In this document: positions 1 through 6,946 of the stretch, piece by piece
How the letters are laid out: every line of letters begins with the position of its first letter
Numbering within the stretch: the stretch's first letter is position 1
From: Sphingomonas sp. FARSPH
GTDB lineage: Bacteria; Pseudomonadota; Alphaproteobacteria; Sphingomonadales; Sphingomonadaceae
NCBI RefSeq assembly: GCF_003355005.1
Contig: NZ_CP029985.1
Location: forward strand, 186,001 to 250,000
Direction: 5' to 3'
DNA: 64,000 bases
Notes under the pieces: generated by a model
What the model saw: only the letters and a program-made list of their open reading frames with translations
The model's database searches: none
Told to the model about the DNA's origin: nothing
Position numbers and translations under genes: made by a program

Positions 1-1165
1 CGCCATACGCGCCCGCGAGAAATATCGCGACAAGATCGCCGACCGCGACCGGGGGCAGCGCGACCTTGTCACCCAGCCGGTCGAGCGGCGTGCAGAGCGG
101 CCCAACGACCGACACCGGCGCATCCGCCGCCACCGCGCCCATCCGCGCCGCGACCGCGAGCGGATAGTTGCGGCGCACGACGGTGCCGAAATTGCCGCTC
201 GCAGCCAATTGATGGTTGAGCCCGCCATCGACGACGACGAACGTCTCGCCGCCGCTGTCCTTCACGTCGACGACGCGCGTCAGATAGACGCCGGCTTCCG
301 CGACCAGCCACCGGCCGAGTTCGATCGCGAACCGCGCATCGCGCAGCACCGCGGGCCGCGCCGACAGTGCCTCGCCCAGCCGCACGCCGACCGCCTCGAC
401 ATCGAGCGGCGCGTCGCCCGCAAAATAGGGCACGCCGAACCCGCCGCCCAGATTGACCAAAGGCGGCGCCGCGCCCGCCTCCTCCGCCAGCCGCGCGGCG
501 AGCGCGATCGTCCCGGCCTGCGTCTCCGCCACCGCGTCCGCCGACAGCGCCTGGCTGCCGGCATAGATGTGAAACCCCCGCCAGTCCGCACCGCCCGCGA
601 CGATCGCGCGGACCAGCGCGGCCGCGCGCGCGGCATCGACGCCGAACGGCGACGGCCGTCCGCCCATCTTCATCCCCGAACCGCGCAACTCCATGTCGGG
701 GTTGACGCGCACCGCCAGCCGCGGCGCGATGCCCAGCGCCGCGCCCTGCTGGAGCGCCCGCGCCGCCTCGCCTTCCGATTCAACGTTGAGCGTCGCGCCC
801 GCGCGGATCGCCGCGGCGAGTTCGCTATCGCGCTTGCCGGGCCCCGCGAAGCTGATCGCCGCCGCCGGCTTCACCGCCAGCGCGCGCGCCAGTTCGCCGC
901 CCGACGCGACGTCCAGCCCGTCGACCAGCGGCGCGATCTGTGCAAGCAGGCCGGCGTGGGGATTGGCCTTGATCGCGTAATGCAGGTCTATTCCCGGAAA
1001 GGCCGCGCGGAACCGCGCGACCCGCGCGGCGACGATACCCGCGTCATAGACGAACAGCGGCGTGTCGCCCGCCATCGCCGCCCAAGCCTCCGCTTCACGG
1101 CCCGCGATGGTCAGCGCGCCATGCTGGCCCGTGAATTCGGGCGGCAGCGGTCCCATCGGCTTCAC
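1..1165 (-). CDS. PLP-dependent decarboxylase, exosortase A system-associated (partial, runs off left edge)
   Basis: Fold-type III PLP decarboxylase of the ornithine/diaminopimelate decarboxylase family. The lysine of YAIKAN (about residue 66) should form the Schiff base; the glycine-rich phosphate-binding stretch LGGGFGVPYF and the motif SGMKMGGRPSPFG follow. The last visible residues (LVAIFLAGAYG) resemble the C-terminal active-site strand of these enzymes, so only the tail is missing. I chose GTG at 1165 because it overlaps the stop of the ligase gene by four bases (GTGA); ATG at 1156 is the alternative. The neighbouring ligase, carrier protein and hydrolases match the set that accompanies exosortase A (PEP-CTERM sorting and exopolysaccharide) loci. 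The real substrate is unknown. Confidence 0.9.
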   Translation of the reverse strand, partial: MKPMGPLPPEFTGQHGALTIAGREAEAWAAMAGDTPLFVYDAGIVAARVARFRAAFPGIDLHYAIKANPHAGLLAQIAPLVDGLDVASGGELARALAVKPAAAISFAGPGKRDSELAAAIRAGATLNVESEGEAARALQQGAALGIAPRLAVRVNPDMELRGSGMKMGGRPSPFGVDAARAAALVRAIVAGGADWRGFHIYAGSQALSADAVAETQAGTIALAARLAEEAGAAPPLVNLGGGFGVPYFAGDAPLDVEAVGVRLGEALSARPAVLRDARFAIELGRWLVAEAGVYLTRVVDVKDSGGETFVVVDGGLNHQLAASGNFGTVVRRNYPLAVAARMGAVAADAPVSVVGPLCTPLDRLGDKVALPPVAVGDLVAIFLAGAYG

Positions 1166-2655
1166 GCGGACAGCTCCGCACGGATCGCCGCGCGGTCCAG
1201 CTTGCCGTTGGCGTTGCGCGGTAGCAGGTCGCGCCACACGTATCGCGCCGGCTGCATGAAGCTCGGCAGCAGCGCGCGCAGCCGGGCACGCAGCGCATCC
1301 TCGCCCGCCGGATCGCCCGCCAGCATCACCACGATCGCCTGTCCCTGCCGCGGATCGGCGACGCCCACCGCCACCGCCTCGCGCGCCTCGTTCCCCGCCA
1401 GCACCGCTTCCTCCACTTCCAGCGGGCTGATCCGGTTGCCCGCGCTCTTGATCATCTCGTCGTCGCGGCCGACGAAGCGGAACAGACCGTCCGCCCCCTC
1501 CACCACCGTGTCGCCCGACCATACCGCCATGCCGCCGCTCCGCGCCCAGGCCGGGGCCGGGCGAAAGCGCTGCGCGGTGCGCGGTGCGTCCTGCCAATAG
1601 CCTTGCGCGACCAGCGGCCCGGCATGGACGAGTTCCCCCGGCTCGCCCGCCGCGGCGCGGCTGCCGTCGGGGCGCACCGCCATCACCTCCGCGAACGGAA
1701 TCGCGCGCCCCATCGCGTCGGGATGCGCATCGATCAGCGCCGGCGCGAGATACGTCGACCGGAACGCTTCGGTGAGGCCGTACATCGCGTAGAGGTCGGC
1801 CCGCGGAAACCGCGCGCGGAGCGCCCGCACCAGCCGCTCGGTCAGCGCGCCGCCCGAGTTGGTCAGCCGGCGAAGGCTCGTCTGCGCCGGCCACTCCGCC
1901 TCGAGCAACTGCACCCACAGGGGCGGCACCCCGGCGAGCGTCGTCGCATCGACACGCGCCACCGCCTTCACCACGTCGCGCGCGGTCAGATAGTCGAGCG
2001 GCGCCACCGCCGCCCCTCCCGCCCAGGTCGAGAGCAATTGGTTCTGACCGTAGTCGAACGACAAGGGCAGCACGCCGAGCACGCGGTCATCGGGCACGAG
2101 CGCCAGATAATGCGCGACGGATATCGCCCCCAGCCACAGGTTCGCGTGGCTCAGCATCACCCCCTTCGGCCGCCCGGTCGAGCCGGAGGTGTAGAGGATC
2201 GCTGCCAGATCATCAGGATCGGCGTCGGACCGCCCCGGCCCCGCCCGGTCCATCGGCACGTCCCCCTCCGCGACGATGCGGCAGGCGTCGGGCACGTCGC
2301 CCGCCTCCAGCGTCGCGGCGCGCGCGCCCTGCGTCACCAGCAACGCCGCGCCGCTGTCGGCGAGGATATGCGCCACCTGCGCGCGGCGCAGCGCGGGGTT
2401 GACGGGAACGTGGACCAGCCCCGCCCGCGCCGCCGCCAGCGGCATGACGCAGGCGAGCGCGGTCTTCGGCAGCCACGTCGCGACCCGCGCGCCCGGCGCG
2501 CGCGCCCGCGCCGCCAGCCAGCCCGCGACGGAAGCGACCGCGGCCTCCACCTCCGCGAAGGTCCAGTCACGCGCCTTCTCGATCAGCGCCGGCGCATCGG
2601 GCGCCCCGCGCAGGACGTGATCGATCGGCCGGGGGTTGGGATCAAGCGGCACCAT
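1162..2655 (-). CDS. AMP-dependent acyl-CoA ligase/synthetase, exosortase A system-associated
   Basis: 497-residue adenylate-forming enzyme. The phosphate-binding loop YTSGSTGRPKG lies at about residues 155-165, the MYGLTEAF core follows in mid-protein, then SGDTV, the hinge FVGRDDEMIKSAGNRISP and the C-terminal catalytic lysine in NANGKLDR (K485). It should activate a carboxylic acid as acyl-AMP and pass it to CoA or, more likely here, to the divergently encoded carrier protein. The start has a strong purine-rich ribosome site (AAGGAGGAGG) directly before ATG 2655. It is coupled to the decarboxylase by a four-base overlap. Family assignment is firm; the acyl substrate is inference. Confidence 0.92.
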   Translation of the reverse strand: MVPLDPNPRPIDHVLRGAPDAPALIEKARDWTFAEVEAAVASVAGWLAARARAPGARVATWLPKTALACVMPLAAARAGLVHVPVNPALRRAQVAHILADSGAALLVTQGARAATLEAGDVPDACRIVAEGDVPMDRAGPGRSDADPDDLAAILYTSGSTGRPKGVMLSHANLWLGAISVAHYLALVPDDRVLGVLPLSFDYGQNQLLSTWAGGAAVAPLDYLTARDVVKAVARVDATTLAGVPPLWVQLLEAEWPAQTSLRRLTNSGGALTERLVRALRARFPRADLYAMYGLTEAFRSTYLAPALIDAHPDAMGRAIPFAEVMAVRPDGSRAAAGEPGELVHAGPLVAQGYWQDAPRTAQRFRPAPAWARSGGMAVWSGDTVVEGADGLFRFVGRDDEMIKSAGNRISPLEVEEAVLAGNEAREAVAVGVADPRQGQAIVVMLAGDPAGEDALRARLRALLPSFMQPARYVWRDLLPRNANGKLDRAAIRAELSA

Positions 2656-2743
2656 CCTCCTCCTTTAGCCGTCCCCGCACGGTACGACACCCCACCATGG
2701 CCCGGCTTGCCCAACCGGCAGCGGCGCTCTAACCCGTGCCGCA
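2656..2743. promoter_or_regulatory. Divergent intergenic region between ligase and carrier-protein genes
   Basis: The 88-base gap separates the minus-strand ligase/decarboxylase pair from the plus-strand carrier-protein/hydrolase trio, so both promoters of the cluster must lie here or just inside the genes. I see the ligase ribosome site at its left end but no convincing -35/-10 pair by eye. Confidence 0.5.
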
Positions 2744-3040
2744 ATGCAACCGATCGAAGGCGCCCGCGTGCTTCCCGAAGGCCGTATCGACATCGAGAAC
2801 ACCGTTCGCGCCGTGCTCGCCGACGTGCTGGGCCTGTCGCGCGCGCGCGTCGACGCGTTCGAGGCGACGACGCCGCTGTTCGGCGCGCTGCCCGAACTCG
2901 ATTCGATGGCGGTCGCGGGCGTGCTCACCGAACTGGAAGACCGGCTGGGCATCCTGATCGAGGATGACGAGGTCGATGGCGAGATGTTGGAAACCTTCGG
3001 CGCGCTGGTCATATTTGCCGCGGACAAGGCGCTCGTCTAG
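2744..3040 (+). CDS. Acyl carrier protein, exosortase A system-associated
   Basis: Small acidic carrier protein of 98 residues. The phosphopantetheine attachment serine is S54 in ELDSMAVAG, preceded by the usual helix and LFGALPELDS loop and followed by an acidic helix (EDRLGILIEDDEVDGEM). It would carry an acyl or aminoacyl group as a thioester between the ligase and another enzyme of the cluster. It opens the plus-strand trio, with 12 bases to the next start. No clear ribosome binding site precedes ATG 2744, so the start is less certain than the gene. Confidence 0.88.
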   Translation: MQPIEGARVLPEGRIDIENTVRAVLADVLGLSRARVDAFEATTPLFGALPELDSMAVAGVLTELEDRLGILIEDDEVDGEMLETFGALVIFAADKALV

Positions 3041-3052
3041 CGTCCCGGCCGG

Positions 3053-3781
3053 ATGACCGGCCTGACGATCGACCATTACGACTGGACGAGCGCGGACGGC
3101 ATCACGCGCCGCGAGCCGATGCTGCGCTTCGGCCCCGACGATGGCCCGGTGCTGGTCGCGGCGCTGCCCTTGTTCGAGGAAGCCAACCGCACCCGCACCT
3201 TCGTCGTCGGCCTGCTCCGCCGGCTCGCCGCGTGCGGTATCGCCAGCCTGCTCCCCGACGTTCCCGGCCAGGGCGAAAGCACGACGCCGCTGGACGCGCT
3301 CACCATCCTCCGTATGGCCGGAGCGCTGGAGGCCGTCACCGATCGCTGCCACGCGGCGGGTCGGCGCACCTATGCGCTGGGCATCCGCAGCGGCGCGCTG
3401 CTCGACTATTGCGCGCTCCACAGCGGCCGTTGGTATCTCGCGCCGCAAACCGGTGCCGAACTCCTGCGCGACCTGCACCGCATCTGGCGCGCGGTAGGGA
3501 ATGACGGCGACCAGATCGCGATGATGCATGGCGCGGACGCCGTCGAGATCGCCGGCAACCGCCTGTCCGCCGATCTGCTCTCCTCGCTCTCCGCCGCGAC
3601 GCCGTTCGACCAGCCCGGCGTTCCCCGCCGCGTCGTCCGCCTGGCGTCGGACCCTGCCCCCGCCGACGCGCGGTTCGACGCCGCGCCGCTGTGGCGTCGC
3701 GCCGAGCCGGGCGACGATCCCGCGCTTGCCGAACTGCTCGCCAGCGACATCGCCGCATGGATCGCCCGATGCGAAGCCTGA
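3053..3781 (+). CDS. Alpha/beta-hydrolase-like protein, exosortase A system-associated (hydrolase 2 type)
   Basis: 242 residues with an alpha/beta-hydrolase fold pattern: a central VLVAALPLFEEANRTRTF segment, the DVPGQGES turn at about 69-75 and the region YALGIRSGALLDY where the nucleophile elbow would sit. The elbow reads G-I-R-S-G rather than G-x-S-x-G, so the canonical nucleophile is displaced or absent, as I recall for the second hydrolase family of exosortase-A loci. Its stop overlaps the start of the next gene by 13 bases, indicating translational coupling. A thioesterase or acyltransferase role acting on the carrier-bound group is possible but not shown. Confidence 0.75.
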   Translation: MTGLTIDHYDWTSADGITRREPMLRFGPDDGPVLVAALPLFEEANRTRTFVVGLLRRLAACGIASLLPDVPGQGESTTPLDALTILRMAGALEAVTDRCHAAGRRTYALGIRSGALLDYCALHSGRWYLAPQTGAELLRDLHRIWRAVGNDGDQIAMMHGADAVEIAGNRLSADLLSSLSAATPFDQPGVPRRVVRLASDPAPADARFDAAPLWRRAEPGDDPALAELLASDIAAWIARCEA

Positions 3782-4533
3782 TCGCTTTCCCTTGCGCGGG
3801 CGAGACATTGCTCGGCACGCTCGACGCCGCGCCCGGCACGACCGGGCTCGTGATCGTGTCGGGCGGCAACGAAATCCGCTGCGGCGCGCATCGCGGCATG
3901 GCGCTGCTTGCCGAGACGATCGCCGCGCACGGCCATCCCGTCTTCCGCTACGACCGCCGCGGCATCGGCGATTCGAGCGGCATCAACCGCGGTTTCCTGT
4001 CGACCGAGGCGGACCTCGTCGCCGCGACCGCGGCGTTCCGCACCGCCCAGCCGCATGTCACGCGCCTGATCGCCTTCGGCAATTGCGATGCGGCCTCCAC
4101 GCTCGCGCTGTTCGGCCGCGCGGCGGGGATCGACCGCCTGCTGCTCGCCAATCCGTGGCTGGTGGAGGCGACCGACGACCTGCCCCCGCCCGCCGCGATC
4201 CGCGCGCATTACGCCCGGCGGCTGCGCGATCCGCGCCAGTGGCTGCGACTGCTGTCGGGCGGCATCGACCTCAGCAAGGCGGTGCGCGGCCTGCGGCGAA
4301 GCACCGATCGCGCGCCGCTGCCACCGCTCGCGGCCCGCATCATCGCCGGAATCGAGTCCTGGGGCCCGGACGCGCGCATCCTGCTTGCCGAGCGCGACGC
4401 AACTGCCATCGCCTTCCACGCCGCCACCCCGCACCTGCCCGTCACGACGATCCCCACCGCCTCGCACAGCTTCGCACGCGACGCGGACAAGGCAGCATTG
4501 CTGCAAATGGTGTTGGCGTTCGTGGCTGGATAA
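3769..4533 (+). CDS. Alpha/beta hydrolase, exosortase A system-associated (hydrolase 1 type)
   Basis: 254 residues from ATG 3769 (MRSLIAFPCAGETL). An upstream in-frame ATG at 3691 would lengthen the overlap with the previous gene and lacks family-like sequence. Features are VIVSGGNE, GAHRGMALLAE, YDRRGIGDS and the elbow FGNCDAAS, where C106 occupies the nucleophile position. A cysteine there suggests a thioesterase- or transferase-like catalyst. The stop codon directly abuts a 101-bp palindromic element that separates the gene from convergent trxB. Confidence 0.82.
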   Translation: MRSLIAFPCAGETLLGTLDAAPGTTGLVIVSGGNEIRCGAHRGMALLAETIAAHGHPVFRYDRRGIGDSSGINRGFLSTEADLVAATAAFRTAQPHVTRLIAFGNCDAASTLALFGRAAGIDRLLLANPWLVEATDDLPPPAAIRAHYARRLRDPRQWLRLLSGGIDLSKAVRGLRRSTDRAPLPPLAARIIAGIESWGPDARILLAERDATAIAFHAATPHLPVTTIPTASHSFARDADKAALLQMVLAFVAG

Positions 4534-4633
4534 GCCCGTCCCCTTCAGGGGAGGGGTTTGGGGGTGGAGGACGTCTCACCGAGCGCTGCGCCTGCGGCCC
4601 CCACCCCAACCCCTCCCCTGAAGGGGGCGGGCT
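4533..4633. repeat. Palindromic repeat element (family A), intergenic copy
   Basis: About 101 bp with long complementary arms (about 4533-4567 and 4601-4633) built from the motifs CCCTTCAGGGGAGGGG and CCCCTCCCCTGAAGGG. It starts at the last base of the hydrolase stop codon and ends 11 bases before the trxB stop, so it probably acts as a bidirectional terminator or RNA-end stabiliser. The same element recurs inside glyS at 12884-12988. Confidence 0.85.
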
Positions 4634-4644
4634 CAGGCAGAGGC

Positions 4645-5613
4645 TCACTCCGCCGCTTCGGCCATCTCGGCGAATTCCGCCGCCGCCAGGAACCGCTCCG
4701 CATCCAGTGCCGCCATGCAGCCGGTGCCCGCCGCGGTCACTGCCTGGCGATAGATCTTGTCCGCGACGTCACCGCACGCGAACACGCCGGGCACGCTGGT
4801 GCGCGTCGATCCCGTCTCGACCGCGATATAGCCATCGTCATCGAGCGCCAGGTGCCCGCGGAACAGCTCGGTCGCCGGATGGTGGCCGATCGCGACGAAC
4901 CCGCCCTCGACGTCGAGCCGCGAATGCTCGCCCGTCACCGTATCCTCCAGCTCCAGCGCGACGAGCCCGGCATTGCCGCCGCCGTCGACGAACGCGCGCA
5001 CTTCCTTGTTCCACAGCACCGTGATGTTCGGATGCGCGTGCAGCCGCTCCTGCAGGATGCGCTCCGCGCGTAAGGAGTCGCGGCGGTGGATCAGCGTCAC
5101 GTCGTCGCTGTGGTTGGTCAGGTACAGCGCCTCCTCGACCGCGGTGTTGCCGCCGCCGATCACCGCGACCTTCTTGCCGCGGTAGAAGAAGCCGTCGCAG
5201 GTCGCGCAGGCGGACACCCCCTTGCCCTTCATCGCCTCCTCGCTGTCGAGGCCCAGCCATTTCGCCTGCGCGCCGGTGGCGATGACCAGCACCTCGCCCT
5301 CGTACACGTCGCCGCCGTCGCCGATCAGGCGGAACGGGCGCTTGGACAGGTTGACCTCGACGATCGTGTCCCACATCAGGCGCGTGCCGACATGCTCGGC
5401 CTGCTTCTGCATCTGCTCCATCAGCCACGGGCCCTGGATGACGTCGGCGAAGCCCGGATAGTTCTCGACATCGGTCGTCGTCGTCAGCTGCCCGCCGGGC
5501 TGGATGCCCTGCACCACGATCGGCTGCATCCCCGCACGCGCGCCATAGATGGCGGCGGAAAGCCCGGCGGGTCCGGAGCCGAGGATCAGCATGCGGGTCG
5601 TGTGGGTGGTCAT
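4645..5613 (-). CDS. trxB: Thioredoxin-disulfide reductase
   Basis: 322-residue flavoprotein that uses NADPH to reduce thioredoxin in the cytoplasm. It shows the N-terminal FAD motif GSGPAG (residues 12-17), the redox pair C136-A-T-C139 in SACATCDGFF, the NADPH-binding GGGNTAVEEA, and the C-terminal FAD motif FACGDVADKIYRQA. Length matches bacterial TrxB. It is transcribed away from the threonine aldolase-like gene with an 80-base gap and converges with the exosortase-associated cluster. Confidence 0.97.
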   Translation of the reverse strand: MTTHTTRMLILGSGPAGLSAAIYGARAGMQPIVVQGIQPGGQLTTTTDVENYPGFADVIQGPWLMEQMQKQAEHVGTRLMWDTIVEVNLSKRPFRLIGDGGDVYEGEVLVIATGAQAKWLGLDSEEAMKGKGVSACATCDGFFYRGKKVAVIGGGNTAVEEALYLTNHSDDVTLIHRRDSLRAERILQERLHAHPNITVLWNKEVRAFVDGGGNAGLVALELEDTVTGEHSRLDVEGGFVAIGHHPATELFRGHLALDDDGYIAVETGSTRTSVPGVFACGDVADKIYRQAVTAAGTGCMAALDAERFLAAAEFAEMAEAAE

Positions 5614-5693
5614 GGAAAACGCGCCTGTTCGGGTGGGAAAGTTGTCGCTGATCTAGGATGGACAGCGGCATGGGGCAACGCCCCACCCTTTGC

Positions 5694-6743
5694 TCACGCC
5701 ATCTCGGGCACCAGCGCCGCAGCGCGGAGATCCGCCGCCAACGCGTCGACACGCGCGACATCGGCGTCCCACGCGAACATGAAGCGCGCGCCGCCGCCGA
5801 TGAACGTGTAGAATCGCCACCCCTTGGCGCGCAGCGTCTCCAGCACGTCCTCCGGCGCCGCGAGGAACACCGCATTCGCCTCGACCGGAAAGATCGGCGC
5901 GACGTCGGGCAGCCCTTCGACCGCCGCCGCCAGCCGCCGCGCGCAGGCATTGCCGTGCGCCGCATTGCGCAGCCACGCGCCGCTTTCCAGCAGGCCCACC
6001 CAGGGCGCCGACAGAAAGCGCATCTTCGACGCGAGCTGCCCCGCCTGCTTGCAGCGATAGTCGAAGTCCTCGGCCAGGGTGCGATCGAAGAAGATCACCG
6101 CCTCGCCCACCGCCATGCCGTTCTTCGTCCCGCCGAAGCACAAGACGTCGACGCCCGCGCGCCAGGTGATGTCGGCGGGCGCGCAGCCGAGCGCGGCGCA
6201 GGCGTGCGCGAAGCGCGCACCGTCCATGTGCAGCTTCAGGCCCAGGTCGCGGCACGTCGCCGACAGCGCCGCGATCTCCGCGATCGTATAGACCTGCCCC
6301 GTCTCGGTCGGCTGGGTGATCGTCACGACGCGCGGTTTCGGGAAATGGATGTCGGATCGGCTGGTCGCGAGGCTGCGCACTGCTTCGGGCGTCAGCTTGC
6401 CGCCCGCGGTCGGCGCGACGAGCAGCTTCGATCCGTTGGAGAAGAACTCCGGCGCACCGCATTCGTCCGTCTCGACGTGCGCCGACGCGGCGCAGATCAC
6501 GCTGTGGAACGACTGGCATAGTTGCGCGAGCGCAAGCGAATTGGCCGCGGTGCCGTTGAACACGAAGAAGACGTCGCACTTGGTCGCGAACAGTGTGCGG
6601 AATGCGTCGGCGGCGCGGTCCGTCCAGTCGTCGTCGCCATAAGCGGTCGCCGACCCGGCGTTGGCGCGCGCCATCGCGTCCCACACTTCCGGGCAGACCC
6701 CGGCGTAATTATCGCTGGCGAATTGCTGGGCATGCGCGGTCAC
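5694..6743 (-). CDS. Low-specificity L-threonine aldolase / beta-eliminating lyase family enzyme
   Basis: 349 residues, fold-type I PLP enzyme that would cleave L-threonine or related beta-hydroxy amino acids to glycine and an aldehyde. The N-terminus reads FASDNYAGVCPEV, followed by AYGDDDWT, HMDGARFAHACAALG (aspartate contacting the PLP ring) and FGGTKNGMAVGEAV, whose lysine should bind PLP. Length fits the family. It lies downstream of a TonB receptor gene but is separated from it by a hairpin-rich 203-base gap, so co-transcription is doubtful. Confidence 0.88.
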   Translation of the reverse strand: MTAHAQQFASDNYAGVCPEVWDAMARANAGSATAYGDDDWTDRAADAFRTLFATKCDVFFVFNGTAANSLALAQLCQSFHSVICAASAHVETDECGAPEFFSNGSKLLVAPTAGGKLTPEAVRSLATSRSDIHFPKPRVVTITQPTETGQVYTIAEIAALSATCRDLGLKLHMDGARFAHACAALGCAPADITWRAGVDVLCFGGTKNGMAVGEAVIFFDRTLAEDFDYRCKQAGQLASKMRFLSAPWVGLLESGAWLRNAAHGNACARRLAAAVEGLPDVAPIFPVEANAVFLAAPEDVLETLRAKGWRFYTFIGGGARFMFAWDADVARVDALAADLRAAALVPEMA

Positions 6744-6827
6744 GTCGTCGTCCTCCTGAAAGGGTTCAGGAATCGCGTCGACGTACGGCTATGCAGCGTG
6801 TCCCGTTCGTTGCCGGTTCGGCCACAT

Positions 6828-6919
6828 CCTCCTTCCCTTGCGGGAAGGAGCACCACCTTGCCGGGATCGGCAGGTTGGTGCCGGGCGTCGGCCCGACTCT
6901 TGATGTCTGGCCGACGCCC
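6828..6919. repeat. Three-hairpin intergenic element, probable terminator of the TonB receptor gene
   Basis: Three successive stem-loops: a perfect 9-bp stem (6829-6837 with 6842-6850), an imperfect one (6851-6880) and a perfect 11-bp stem (6883-6893 with 6909-6919). They fill the gap between the TonB receptor stop and the aldolase start. No uridine run follows, so termination would not be of the simple intrinsic type. Confidence 0.6.
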
Positions 6920-6946
6920 TATCGCCTCATGCTGCGCTGCGCAAGA

